The notes under the pieces: model-generated
Databases searched by the model: none
What the model saw: the letters and a program-made list of their open reading frames with translations, nothing else
What the model was told of the DNA's origin: nothing
Made by a program: the position numbers and the translations under genes
From: Citricoccus sp. SGAir0253
Lineage (GTDB): Bacteria; Actinomycetota; Actinomycetes; Actinomycetales; Micrococcaceae
Length of the DNA stretch: 64,000 bases
Assembly (NCBI RefSeq): GCF_005877055.1
Contig: NZ_CP039424.1
Span: forward strand, 2,480,001 to 2,544,000
Direction: 5' to 3'
Part shown: positions 8,484 to 17,900 of the stretch, piece after piece
Numbering within the stretch: the stretch's first letter is position 1
Layout of the letters: each line of letters begins with the position of its first letter

Positions 8484-9881
8484 CTACAGGTGCACGTGCA
8501 GGCGGCGCGCGGCCTCGGAGATCGAGCCGGACACCGAGGGGTACACGGTGTAGGTGCTGGCGAGGTCGTCCACGTGCAGCTTGTGCGTGACCGCGAGCGC
8601 GAGCGCGTAGATCAGCTCGGAGGCGCGCGGGGCGACCACCACGCCGCCGATCACGGTTCCCGAGCCCTTGCGGGCGAAGATCTTCACGAAGCCGTGCCGG
8701 ACGTTCTGCATCTTCGCGCGCGGGTTGGTGGCCAGGTCCAGCTTCAGGATGTCCGCCTGGTACTTGCCGGAGGCGACCTCGGCCTCGGTGATGCCGACGG
8801 TGGCGATCTCCGGGGAGGTGAAGATGTTCGAGGACACCAGGTGCGGCTGGAACGGCTTGACCGCGTCCCCCATCAGGTGCGCCACGGCCACGCGGCCCTG
8901 CATCGCGGCCACGGAGGCCAGCGCGAACACCCCGGTGCAGTCCCCGGCGGCGTAGATGGTGGGCACGGAGGTGCGGGAGACGCCGTCCACGGCGACGTGC
9001 CCGGACTCGGTGAGGCGCACCCCGGCCTCCTCGAGGCCGATCCCCGCGGTGTTCGGGATGCCGCCCACGGCCAGCAGGCAGTGGCTGCCCTCGAGGACCT
9101 CGCCGCCGGTCAGGTGCACGCGCACGCCGTCCGCGGTCCGCTCGACCGACTCGGCGCGGGTCCGGCCGACCACGGTGACGCCGTCCTCCGCGAAGGCGTC
9201 CTCGAGCACGGCGGCCGCGTCCGGGTCCTCGCCCGGCAGGACCCGGTCGCGCGAGGACACGAGCGAGACGCGGGCGCCGAGCAGGTTGTAGGCGGAGGCG
9301 AACTCCGCGCCGGTCACGCCCGAGCCGACCACGATCATGTGCTCGGGGACCTCGGTGAGGTTGTAGACCTGGGTCCAGTTGAAGATGCGCTCGCCGTCCG
9401 GCCGGGCCGTCGGCAGCTCGCGCGGGCTGGCACCCGTGGCCACGATGATCGCGTCCGAGGCGATGGTCTCGGTGCCCTCCGCGGTGGTGGCCTCGACCGT
9501 GGTGGGGCCGGTGAGCCGGCCGGAACCGATGACGATCCGCACGCCCAGGCGCTCGAGCGCCCGGCGGATGTCCCGCGACTGCTGGCGCGCCAGCTCCAGC
9601 AGTCGGTGGTCCACCACGCGCATGTCCGCCCGGGGCACCGTGGTGCCCAGGTCCACGCCGAGCCCCGGGGCGCGGGCGGCCCGGCGCATGGAGTCGGCCG
9701 TGGCGATGAGGGTCTTGGAGGGCACGACGTCCGTCAGCACCGCGGAGCCGCCCATCCCCTGGCGTTCCACGACGGTCACCGTGGCCCCGAGCTTGGCGGC
9801 CACCATGGCGGCCTCGTAGCCGCCGGGACCGCCGCCGAGGATCGTGAGGGAGGGACGGGGGATGATCTGGGTGCTGGTCAC
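8484..9881 (-). CDS. lpdA: LpdA-type NAD(P)H-quinone dehydrogenase (flavoprotein)
   Basis: FAD enzyme of the disulfide-reductase fold. FAD site G-G-G-P-G-G-Y-E-A near the N-terminus, NAD(P) site V-V-G-S-G-V-T-G-A-E-F-A near residue 180, and a second FAD motif T-I-Y-A-A-G-D-C-T-G-V. The redox-active C-x4-C of true lipoamide dehydrogenases is absent: the segment reads G-G-S-A-V-L-T-D-V-V-P-S-K. This fits the mycobacterial LpdA branch (Rv3303c), which reduces quinones instead. I prefer GTG 9881 over ATG 9890, because a -10-like CAGAAT overlaps the ATG and lies 7 nt before the GTG. Divergent from the phosphorylase gene. Confidence 0.88.
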   Translation of the reverse strand: MTSTQIIPRPSLTILGGGPGGYEAAMVAAKLGATVTVVERQGMGGSAVLTDVVPSKTLIATADSMRRAARAPGLGVDLGTTVPRADMRVVDHRLLELARQQSRDIRRALERLGVRIVIGSGRLTGPTTVEATTAEGTETIASDAIIVATGASPRELPTARPDGERIFNWTQVYNLTEVPEHMIVVGSGVTGAEFASAYNLLGARVSLVSSRDRVLPGEDPDAAAVLEDAFAEDGVTVVGRTRAESVERTADGVRVHLTGGEVLEGSHCLLAVGGIPNTAGIGLEEAGVRLTESGHVAVDGVSRTSVPTIYAAGDCTGVFALASVAAMQGRVAVAHLMGDAVKPFQPHLVSSNIFTSPEIATVGITEAEVASGKYQADILKLDLATNPRAKMQNVRHGFVKIFARKGSGTVIGGVVVAPRASELIYALALAVTHKLHVDDLASTYTVYPSVSGSISEAARRLHVHL

Positions 9882-9888
9882 GGGCTCC

Positions 9889-9894
9889 ATTCTG
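9889..9894 (-). promoter_or_regulatory. -10-like CAGAAT for lpdA
   Basis: CAGAAT on the minus strand, 7 nt before GTG 9881, same geometry as the better TAnnnT boxes in this window. The first base departs from consensus. Confidence 0.35.
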
Positions 9895-9976
9895 TCCAAC
9901 CCGGCCGGAATCCGGAAACGGCGTCCGGCGCACGGCACGGCGCCCCGGCACAGGGAACCGGTCGGTGACCGGCGAG

Positions 9977-9982
9977 TAGGAT
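9977..9982 (+). promoter_or_regulatory. -10 box TAGGAT, leaderless start for the phosphorylase gene
   Basis: TAGGAT overlaps the first in-frame ATG (9981) and lies 7 nt before GTG 9990, so GTG 9990 should be the first codon of the mRNA. Confidence 0.55.
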
Positions 9983-9989
9983 GGCGCTC

Positions 9990-10856
9990 GTGACCGACCC
10001 CGCGACGACCACCGTCCCCCCGTCCCGCTCCCCGCTCCAGGGCGACCACCCGGGCTTCACCGAGGCCCGCGAGGCGGCCGCCGCGCTGGCCCGGGCCACC
10101 GGCGCGGCCCTCGAGGGCCCGGACAGCCACCGGATCGCCGTGGTCCTCGGCTCCGGCTGGGGCGGGGCCGCCGAGCTGATCGGCGAGACCGAGCACACCG
10201 TGCCCACCTCCGAGCTGCCCGGCTTCGCCGCCCCGAGCGTGCCCGGCCACAACCCCACGGTGCGCTCCGTGCGGCTGGCCGACGGCAGCCGCGCCCTGGT
10301 CTTCGGCTCCCGCACCCACTACTACGAGCACCGCGACGCCGGCGCCGTGGCCCACACGGTGCGCACCGCCGCCGCGGCGGGGGCGCGGGCCGTGGTGCTC
10401 ACCAACGGCTGCGGCTCCCTGGTCCCCGAGTGGGGACCCGGCACCCCGGTGCTGATCGCCGACCACCTCAACCTGACCGGGGCCACCCCCCTCGTGGGGG
10501 CGGAGTTCGTGGACCTCACGGACCTGTACTCCCCGCGCATCCGCGAGATCGCCCGCTCGGTGGACCCGGACCTGCCCGAGGGCGTGTACGTCCAGTTCCC
10601 CGGCCCCCAGTACGAGACCCCCGCCGAGGTGCGCTACGCCAAGGCGATCGGCGGCGACCTCGTGGGCATGTCCACCGCGCTGGACGCGATCGCCGCCCGG
10701 CACGCCGGCCTCGAGGTGTTCGGCATCTCGCTCGTCACCAACGCCGCCGCCGGCTTCAGCGGCGAGCCGCTGAGCCACGACGAGGTGGTCCAGGCCGGCC
10801 GGGACGCCGGACCGCGCATCTCCGCCCTGCTGGCGGGGATCATCGGGCGCCTGTGA
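9990..10856 (+). CDS. Purine-nucleoside phosphorylase (PNP/MTAP family 2)
   Basis: Cleaves purine (deoxy)ribonucleosides with phosphate to free base and (deoxy)ribose-1-phosphate; cytosolic purine salvage. Trimeric-type motifs: V-L-G-S-G-W-G near residue 47, P-G-H-N-P-T-V, G-S-R-T-H-Y-Y-E, T-N-G-C-G-S-L, Q-F-P-G-P-Q-Y-E-T-P-A-E, G-M-S-T-A-L-D and V-T-N-A-A-A-G base-binding Asn. 288 aa from GTG 9990, usual length. It is followed by a phosphohexomutase and deoC, which together handle the sugar phosphates made here. Divergent promoter region with lpdA. Confidence 0.93.
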   Translation: MTDPATTTVPPSRSPLQGDHPGFTEAREAAAALARATGAALEGPDSHRIAVVLGSGWGGAAELIGETEHTVPTSELPGFAAPSVPGHNPTVRSVRLADGSRALVFGSRTHYYEHRDAGAVAHTVRTAAAAGARAVVLTNGCGSLVPEWGPGTPVLIADHLNLTGATPLVGAEFVDLTDLYSPRIREIARSVDPDLPEGVYVQFPGPQYETPAEVRYAKAIGGDLVGMSTALDAIAARHAGLEVFGISLVTNAAAGFSGEPLSHDEVVQAGRDAGPRISALLAGIIGRL

Positions 10857-10908
10857 GGCGCCGGGCGGGCACCGCTCGATCCACCGCACCGAGGACAGGG
10901 AGCAGCGC

Positions 10909-12654
10909 ATGACCGAGACGACCGCCCCGGACCCCGCCCTGCTGGCGGCCGCCGAGGACTGGGCCCGCCAGGACCCGGACGACGGCGACCGCGCCGTCCT
11001 CGAGGCCGAGATCGCCGCCGCGCGGGCCGGGGACGCCGGCGCCGCCGCGGCCCTCGCCGGCCGCTTCGCCGGTCCGCTGGCGTTCGGCACGGCCGGGCTG
11101 CGCGCCGAGGAGGGCCCCGGCCCGGCCCGCATGAACCGCGCCGTGGTGCGCCGCACGGCCGCCGGGCTCGCGCGGCACGTGCTCTCGCGCCTGGACGGCC
11201 CCGCCGCCGCGTCCGGGGGCGGCGCCGCCCGGCCCCCGCGCGTCGTCGTGGGCTACGACGCGCGCCGCGGCTCGCAGCGCTTCGCCCGGGACTCGGCGGC
11301 CGTGTTCGCGGCCGCCGGCCTGGAGACCGTCCTGCTGCCACGCCCCCTGCCCACGCCCGTGCTCGCCTTCGCGGTGCGGCACCTGGACGCCGAGGCCGGG
11401 GTGATGGTCACCGCGAGCCACAACCCGCCGGCGGACAACGGCTACAAGGTCTACCTCGGCGGCCGGCTCACGGACGAGGCGGGGCGCGGGGCGCAGATCA
11501 CCGCGCCGACGGACGCCGAGATCGCCGCCGCGATCGACCACGCCGCCCCGCTGGACTCCATCCCCCTGGCGGAGGAGGGCTGGACCGTGGCGGGCGAGGA
11601 GATCGTCGCGGCCTACCGGCGGGCCGCCCTGGGCGTGCTCTCCCCGGAGACCGGGGCCGCGCGCCGGCTCGACGTGGTCTACACCCCGCTGCACGGGGTC
11701 GGCGGGACGGTGCTGCCGGACCTGCTCGCCGCGGCCGGCTTCGACCGGCCCTTCGTGGTGCCCGAGCAGGCCGAGCCGGACCCCGCCTTCCCCACGGTCG
11801 CCTTCCCCAACCCCGAGGAGCCCGGCGCCCTGGACCTCGCCCTCGCCGCGGCGCGGGAGCGCGGGGCGGACCTGGTGATCGCCAACGACCCCGACGCCGA
11901 CCGGCTGGCCCTCGCGGTCCCGGGACGGGACGGGGACGGCTGGCGGATGCTCACGGGCGACGAGGTGGGCGTGCTGCTGGGCCACCACCTGCTCGGCCGG
12001 CTGCGCTCCCGCGGTGCCGTGGTGGCCGCCTCCGTGGTCTCCTCCCGGCTGCTCTCGCGGCTGGCCGCCGAGCGGGGCGTGGCCCACGAGACCACCCTGA
12101 CCGGCTTCAAGTGGATCTCCCGCGTGCCCGGGCTCGGCTACGGCTACGAGGAGGCCCTGGGGTACTGCGTGGCCCCGGAGCTCGTGCGGGACAAGGACGG
12201 GCTGACCGCCGCGCTCGTGGCCGCCGAGCTGGCCGCGGGGCTGGCGGCGGACGGCCGCACCCTGCAGGACGTGCTCGACGAGATCGCCCTGGCCCACGGC
12301 GTCACGGTCACCGGCCAGCTCTCCGTGCGGGTCGCGGACCTCTCGCTGCTGGGGGCGATGATGTCCCGCCTGCGGCTCGCGCCGCCGTCGTCCCTCGCCG
12401 GCCGGGAGGTCACCGCCGCCGTGGACCTGGCCCCCGGCTACCGGGGACTGCCGGGCACGGACGCGCTGCTGTACACCACGGCCGACGACTCCCGCGTGAT
12501 CGTCCGGCCCTCCGGCACGGAGCCGAAGCTCAAGTGCTACCTCGAGGTGGTCCGGCCGGTCGACTCGGCGGACCGGCTGGCGGAGGTCCGCGCGGAGGCG
12601 ACCGCCGCGCTCGCGGCCCTCACCGCGGCCGTGTCCGAGGCCCTCGGACAGTAG
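10909..12654 (+). CDS. Phosphohexomutase (phosphoglucomutase/phosphomannomutase family, possibly phosphopentomutase role)
   Basis: Alpha-D-phosphohexomutase that shifts phosphate between C1 and C6 (or C5) of a sugar. Phosphoserine loop T-A-S-H-N-P-P at about residues 166-172, metal loop D-P-D-A-D-R near 327, sugar-binding loop G-Y-E-E-A-L-G-Y, and phosphate loop R-P-S-G-T-E-P-K near 533. At 581 aa it belongs to the long PgmB-like group that in several bacteria accepts ribose/deoxyribose phosphates. A position between a nucleoside phosphorylase and deoC supports a phosphopentomutase-like task, which is inference. ATG 10909 is preceded by a GGGAG ribosome site. Confidence 0.9.
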   Translation: MTETTAPDPALLAAAEDWARQDPDDGDRAVLEAEIAAARAGDAGAAAALAGRFAGPLAFGTAGLRAEEGPGPARMNRAVVRRTAAGLARHVLSRLDGPAAASGGGAARPPRVVVGYDARRGSQRFARDSAAVFAAAGLETVLLPRPLPTPVLAFAVRHLDAEAGVMVTASHNPPADNGYKVYLGGRLTDEAGRGAQITAPTDAEIAAAIDHAAPLDSIPLAEEGWTVAGEEIVAAYRRAALGVLSPETGAARRLDVVYTPLHGVGGTVLPDLLAAAGFDRPFVVPEQAEPDPAFPTVAFPNPEEPGALDLALAAARERGADLVIANDPDADRLALAVPGRDGDGWRMLTGDEVGVLLGHHLLGRLRSRGAVVAASVVSSRLLSRLAAERGVAHETTLTGFKWISRVPGLGYGYEEALGYCVAPELVRDKDGLTAALVAAELAAGLAADGRTLQDVLDEIALAHGVTVTGQLSVRVADLSLLGAMMSRLRLAPPSSLAGREVTAAVDLAPGYRGLPGTDALLYTTADDSRVIVRPSGTEPKLKCYLEVVRPVDSADRLAEVRAEATAALAALTAAVSEALGQ

Positions 12655-12657
12655 GCT
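12652..12657 (+). promoter_or_regulatory. -10 box TAGGCT, leaderless start for deoC
   Basis: TAGGCT begins in the TAG stop of the preceding gene and ends 7 nt before ATG 12665. It implies that deoC also has its own leaderless transcript. Confidence 0.5.
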
Positions 12658-12664
12658 GGTGGGC

Positions 12665-13315
12665 ATGGACCTCGCACAGTACATCGACCACACCCTGCTC
12701 AAGCCCCAGGCCTCGCGCCAGGACGTCCTCGCGCTGTGCGCGGAGGCCGCGCAGGCGGGGGTCAAGAGCGTGTGCGTCAACCCCGTGTGGGTCCCCACGG
12801 TGCACGAGGCCCTGGCCGGCAGCGGCGTGCTGACCTGCGCAGTGGCCGGCTTCCCGCTCGGGGCCACGACCACCGCCGTGAAGGTGGCCGAGGCCGCCGG
12901 CGCCGTGGCCGACGGGGCGGACGAGGTCGACATGGTCATCGACATCGCCGCGGCCCTGGCCGGCGACCGCGAGGCCCTCGTCGCGGACATCGGCGCCGTG
13001 GCCCGCGCCGTCCACGAGGGCGGGGCGATCCTCAAGGTGATCATCGAGACCTGCCTGCTGGACGAGGCGGCCAAGGAGCTGGCCTGCCGCGCCGCCGTCG
13101 AGGCCGGGGCGGACTTCGTCAAGACCTCCACCGGCTTCTCCACCGGGGGCGCCACCGTGGAGGACGTGGCCCTGATGCGCCGGGTCGTCGGCCCGGACGT
13201 GGGGGTCAAGGCCTCCGGCGGCGTGCGCACCCGCGAGGACGCCCTGGCCATGATCGAGGCCGGCGCCACGCGGATCGGCGCGAGCTCGGCCCTTGCTATC
13301 CTGAAGACCAACTGA
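12665..13315 (+). CDS. deoC: Deoxyribose-phosphate aldolase
   Basis: Splits 2-deoxyribose-5-phosphate into glyceraldehyde-3-phosphate and acetaldehyde, the last step of deoxynucleoside catabolism. Starts M-D-L-A-Q-Y-I-D-H-T-L-L-K-P, the usual N-terminus. Schiff-base lysine K153 in F-V-K-T-S-T-G-F, second lysine in V-K-A-S-G-G-V-R-T, and C-V-N-P-V-W-V strand. 216 aa, normal. The GTG two codons upstream is inside the -10 spacer and unlikely. Functionally linked to the two genes before it. Confidence 0.95.
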   Translation: MDLAQYIDHTLLKPQASRQDVLALCAEAAQAGVKSVCVNPVWVPTVHEALAGSGVLTCAVAGFPLGATTTAVKVAEAAGAVADGADEVDMVIDIAAALAGDREALVADIGAVARAVHEGGAILKVIIETCLLDEAAKELACRAAVEAGADFVKTSTGFSTGGATVEDVALMRRVVGPDVGVKASGGVRTREDALAMIEAGATRIGASSALAILKTN

Positions 13316-13357
13316 CTTCCGCTTCGGCACTCGTTCGCACCGCACTGAGGAGACATC

Positions 13358-13627
13358 GTGATCGTTAACGGCAAGCCCCGGAACCACTCCGGCGAGGGCA
13401 GCTTCTGGGGCAACCTGCTGGTGACCGCCGTCTGCTTCGTCCTGTTCGTCGGCTGCATCTACGCCATGGGCTGGTGGTCGCTGGAGGTCGCGTGGATCCC
13501 GGGCATCATCGCCCTGGCCCTGGCCGTGCTGGCGTTCATCATCCCGCAGCAGGTCCTCGGCCGCGGCGACTCCGTGGACCACGAGGCCATCCACGTCCAG
13601 GACGCCACCGTCCGCCGCGGCCACTGA
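13358..13627 (+). CDS. Small two-TM protein of unknown function, 89 aa
   Basis: Start GTG 13358 with TGAGGAGA upstream. A polar N-terminus (I-V-N-G-K-P-R-N-H-S-G-E-G) is followed by helix 1 (L-L-V-T-A-V-C-F-V-L-F-V-G-C-I-Y), a W-W-containing turn, helix 2 (I-I-A-L-A-L-A-V-L-A-F-I-I) and a charged tail. I do not know a function; the clean codon use, ribosome site and tight placement behind deoC support a real gene. Confidence 0.8.
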   Translation: MIVNGKPRNHSGEGSFWGNLLVTAVCFVLFVGCIYAMGWWSLEVAWIPGIIALALAVLAFIIPQQVLGRGDSVDHEAIHVQDATVRRGH

Positions 13628-13700
13628 GCCGCCCGGACCGCACCGCGCCACCGGAGGGCCGTATCCCTCGCGAGGCACCCTCGGCACCGCCGACCCCCAG

Positions 13701-13730
13701 ACGTCCACGCCGGAACACCGGCGTGGACGT
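13701..13730. other. Perfect 13-bp hairpin covering the acyltransferase start codon
   Basis: 13701-13713 and 13718-13730 are exact complements around a 4-nt loop. The GTG at 13723, the only usable start I find for the downstream gene, sits inside the right arm. It could be the terminator of the 89-aa gene, a structure limiting translation, or both. Confidence 0.6.
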
Positions 13731-14715
13731 CTTGCGTATCGTCTCCATCGCCGCCGTGGTGCTCGGCCACTCCTTCGGTCCCCGGCTGGCCGGCGGGGAG
13801 TACCTGGAGATCTGGCGGATGCCGCTGTTCTTCTTCCTCACCGGCTACTTCTGGACCCGCGGCCGGCCCTTCGCCCACGAGTTGCGGGCCCGGTGGCAGG
13901 CGCTGGCCGTGCCCTACCTCGCGTGGGCCGTGCTCATGAGCGCGGCCGCGTGGCTGTGGACCCGGGACACCCCGGACGGGTTCTGGCCCCTCATGGCCAC
14001 CGGCTGGTACGGCGGCTCGGACCAGGAACCGCCGTGGTGGGCGTTCTGGTTCATCTCCGTGCTGTTCTTCGTCACCGTCCTGCGCCGCTGGCTCGAGCGC
14101 TTCCCGGCGTGGGTGGCGTGGGCGGTGTCCCTGGCCGGGCTGGCGCTGGGCCTCGTCCCGGACTCGATGCTCGGCCGGACCCCGTTCGGGGCGGGCCTGG
14201 CCCTGCCGTGCCTGTTCTTCGTCCTGGCCGGGGAGCACTTCCGCTACCGCGTCCAGCCGCGCATCCCCCGGCACCGCACCCTCGTGGGGCTCACCGTGAT
14301 CGGCCTGGGCCTGCTCGCCGTGCGGCTCGGCGTGGCGCCGCCCAACATCAAGTTCGCCGGGTTCGGCGACTTCCTCGTCACGCCCGTGGTGGGGGCCGCG
14401 ATGGCCGCCGGCTTCGTGCTGGTGTCCAGCACCGTGGTCGAGCGCCTCACGCGCGGCGCCTCCCGCGCCGTCAACGCGGTGGTCCGCACGGGCACCGTGG
14501 TGGTGCTGTTCCACGGCTGGCTGCTGCAGACGCTCGTGGACCTCGACGTGCTGGACGACGCGGCGAAGTTCGTGCTCACCCTGCTCATCAGCTGGGCCGT
14601 GGGCATCCTCCTCAACGCCACGCCGCTGGCCCCGGTGCTCAGCGGGACGCCGGCCCCGGACTGGTGGACCCGGTGGCGGGCCCGCCGCCGCGGGCACCGG
14701 CGCGACCACCGGTAG
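13723..14715 (+). CDS. Acyltransferase 3 family membrane protein
   Basis: Integral membrane acyltransferase (OafA/Acyltransferase_3 family) that would O-acylate a surface sugar or lipid. The N-terminus V-D-V-L-R-I-V-S-I-A-A-V-V-L-G-H-S-F contains the family His; then F-F-L-T-G-Y-F-W and about nine to ten helices follow, and a basic tail. GTG 13723 is the only ATG/GTG/TTG start near the conserved N-terminus. In most relatives several residues precede this point, so the true start may be a non-canonical codon upstream. 330 aa from GTG. The acceptor is unknown. Convergent with mfd. Confidence 0.8.
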   Translation: MDVLRIVSIAAVVLGHSFGPRLAGGEYLEIWRMPLFFFLTGYFWTRGRPFAHELRARWQALAVPYLAWAVLMSAAAWLWTRDTPDGFWPLMATGWYGGSDQEPPWWAFWFISVLFFVTVLRRWLERFPAWVAWAVSLAGLALGLVPDSMLGRTPFGAGLALPCLFFVLAGEHFRYRVQPRIPRHRTLVGLTVIGLGLLAVRLGVAPPNIKFAGFGDFLVTPVVGAAMAAGFVLVSSTVVERLTRGASRAVNAVVRTGTVVVLFHGWLLQTLVDLDVLDDAAKFVLTLLISWAVGILLNATPLAPVLSGTPAPDWWTRWRARRRGHRRDHR

Positions 14716-14763
14716 CGCGGCCGCGAGGCGTGGCGGCGCGCCCGCCGGCCCGGGAGCCGCGCG

Positions 14764-14821
14764 CCCCCAGCACTTTGCGGGCAGAAGTCACCGGTGGATA
14801 GTGCCCGCAAAGCGCTGGGGG
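14764..14821. repeat. REP/MITE-like inverted repeat, 20-bp arms
   Basis: Arms 14764-14783 and 14802-14821 are complementary except for one G-T pair, with an 18-nt spacer. The arms carry TTTGCGGGCA, less GC-rich than the surroundings. It lies between the convergent acyltransferase and mfd genes, so it may also act as a bidirectional terminator. Confidence 0.6.
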
Positions 14822-14864
14822 TTCAGGCGTCGGGGGCCGACCGCCGGGCCGCCAGGCCGGACAG

Positions 14865-14927
14865 GCGGGCGGGTCAGGCGGGCGGGTCAGGCCGGCGGGT
14901 CAGGTGGGCGGGTCAGGCCGGCTGGTC
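14865..14927. repeat. 13-bp tandem repeat at the mfd stop codon
   Basis: Four full units (14865-14877, 14878-14890, 14891-14903, 14904-14916) and a partial fifth (to 14927), consensus GCGGGCGGGTCAG with few substitutions. Every unit contains TCA, i.e. a TGA stop on the mfd strand; the innermost one is the gene's stop. Confidence 0.85.
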
Positions 14928-17900
14928 CTCGCGGAAGATGGCCTTGAGCACCTGCGCCGCCCAGTCCAGCAGCGGCAGGTCCACGAGGTCCCGGCCGCCC
15001 ACGGGGGCGGTCCTCGGCCGCGGGATCATCACCGCGTTCAGGGCCGGCTTGACGGAGGCCCCCTTGTACATGCGCTGCAGGCGCATGACGCGGGACTCCG
15101 GCAGGTCCGCGGGGCCGAACTTCACGTTCTGGCCCATGAGCATGACCTCGGTGACCCCCGCCGCGCGGGCGGCATTGCGGAACCGCGCCACGGCCACGAG
15201 GTTCTGCGCGGCGTCCGGCAGCTCGCCGTAGCGGTCCCGCAGTTCCTCCACCACGGCGTCCACCGCCGCGTCGTCGTTGGCCTGGGCGAGGTTGCGGTAG
15301 GCCTCCAGACGCAGCCGCTCCCCCGGCACGTAGTCGTGCGGCAGGTGGGCGTTGATGGGCAGCTCCACCTTGACCTCGGCGGGCGCGGACTCCTCCCCGC
15401 CCTTGAAGTCGGCCACGGCCTCGCCCACCATGCGCAGGTACAGGTCGAAGCCCACCCCGGCGATGTGCCCGGACTGCTCCCCGCCCAGCAGGTTGCCGGC
15501 ACCGCGGATCTCGAGGTCCTTCATGGCCAGCTGCATGCCCGAGCCCAGCTCGTTGTGCGCGGCCACGGCCTTGAGCCGCTCCAGCGCGGTCTCGCCCAGC
15601 GGCTTCTCCGCGTCGTAGAGGAAGTACGCGTAGGCCCGGTCCCGGCCACGGCCCACGCGGCCGCGCAGCTGGTGCAGCTGGGACAGGCCGTAGGCGTCGG
15701 CGCGGTCGATGATGAGGGTGTTGGCGTTGGCGATGTCCAGGCCCGTCTCGATGATCGTGGTGGACACCAGCACGTCGAACTTGCGCTCCCAGAAGTCGAC
15801 CATCACCTGCTCCAGGCGCGCCTCGCCCATCTTGCCGTGCGCCACCACCACGCGGGCCTCGGGGACGAGCTCGCGGATGCGGGCGGCCACCTTGTCGATC
15901 GAGGACACCCGGTTGTGCACGAAGAACACCTGGCCCTCGCGCATCAGCTCGCGGCGGACCGCCGCCGTGACCTGCTGGTCCGTGTACGGCCCCACGTAGG
16001 TGAGCACGGGGTGCCGCTCCTCGGGGGCGGTGGCCAGGGTGGAGGTCTCGCGGATGCCGGTCAGGGACATCTCGAGCGTGCGCGGGATCGGGGTGGCGGA
16101 CATGGCCAGCACGTCCACGTTGGTGCGCATCGTCTTGAGCGCCTCCTTGTGCTCCACCCCGAAGCGCTGCTCCTCGTCCACGATCACCAGGCCGAGGTCC
16201 TTGAACCGCACCTCCTTGGACAGCAGGCGGTGGGTGCCGATGACCACGTCCACCGAGCCGTCGGCCATCCCCTCGAGGGTCTCCTTCGACTCCTTCGCGT
16301 TCTGGAACCGGGACAGCGCCCGGACCCGCACGGGGAACCCGGCGAACCGCTCGGTGAAGGTCTCGTGGTGCTGGCGGGCGAGCAGCGTCGTCGGGACCAG
16401 CACGGCCACCTGCTTGCCGTCCTGGACGGCCTTGAAGGCCGCCCGGACGGCCACCTCGGTCTTGCCGAAGCCGACGTCGCCGGAGACCAGCCGGTCCATG
16501 GGGACCGAGGCCTCCATGTCCTTCTTGACCTCGTTGATGGTGGTGAGCTGGTCCGGGGTCTCGATGAACGCGAACGACTCCTCGAGCTCGCGCTGCCACG
16601 GGGTGTCCGGGGCGAAGGAGTGCCCGCGCGAGGCCATCCGGGCCGAGTACAGCCGGATCAGCTCGCCGGCGATCTGCTTGGTCGCCTTCTTCGCCTTGGA
16701 CTTCGTGGACGCCCAGTCCGAGCCGCCCATCTTGGACAGGCTCGGGGTCTCCCCGCCCACGTAGCGGGTGACCTGGTCCAGCTGGTCGGTCGGCACGAAC
16801 AGCCGGTCCCCCGGGGCCCCGCGCTTGGACGGGGCGTACTCCAGCACGAGGTACTCGCGGTAGGACTCCCCGTTCGCCGAGCTGCCGGCGCCGCCGGCGG
16901 CGCCCGCCCCGGAGACCTTGCGCCGCTGCAGCTCCACGAACCGGGCGATGCCGTGCTGGCTGTGCACCACGTAGTCGCCCTCGGCCAGGGTCAGCGGGTC
17001 CACCGCGTTGCGGCGCTTGCGGGCCAGGGCCTTGGTGGCCCCGCGGGCCCCGCCCGCGCGGTTGCGGCCGAACAGGTCCTGCTCGGTCAGCAGCGCCACC
17101 CTCGCGGCGGGCAGCGCGAAGCCGGACCCGGCGACGGCGGTGGTGATGGTGACCTGACCGGGCTGCGGCTCGGCGGGCACGGCGTCCACCACGACGGCGG
17201 GCAGCCCGGCCTCGCCGAGCAGCTCCGACAGGCGCCGGGCCGGGCCGGGCCCGTCCGTGGCGACGACCGCCTGCCAGCCCTCCGCGCAGCGCTGCCGCAC
17301 GTGCGCGACCATGGCGTCCACGTCCCCGTGGAAGCCGCGCGGCTCCGTCAGGCCGGTGCGCAGCGCGGAGGCGTCCGGCAGCAGCTCGACGTCCGCCCCG
17401 AGGGCGGTGAGCTGCCACCAGCCCTGGAACCGGCCCAGGGCGGTGGCGCGGGTCTCGGCGAGGGTGGCGAAGCCGCCCGCCCCGGCCTGGCCGGCGCCGG
17501 GACCGGTGCCCGCCCCGGCCAGCGCGGCGACGTCCACGGGCGCGGCACCGCCCTGGGAGGCGGAGGCCCACGCGGCGGTGAGGAACTCCTCGTTCGTGTT
17601 GAGCAGGTCGTCGGCCCGGTGCCGGACCTTCTCCGGCTCCACGACGACCGTGAGGGAGCCCTCCGGCAGCAGGTCCAGGAACGGCACCATGCCGTCGGCC
17701 AGCACGGGGGCGAGCGACTCCATGCCCTCCACGGCGATGCCCTCGGCGATCCGCTCGAGCATGTCCACCGCGCCGGGCAGGGCCGGCTGCAGCTCCCGGG
17801 CGCGGCGGCGCACCGAGTCGGTCAGCAGCAGCTCGCGGCACGGGGGCGCGTACAGGGCGGTCGGGTGCCCGGAGCCGTCCTCGGTGGTGTCCTGCAGCGA

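Noticed and set aside
9990-13315. Phosphorylase, mutase and deoC as an unusual cluster
   Set aside because: A well-known nucleoside salvage arrangement; ordinary.
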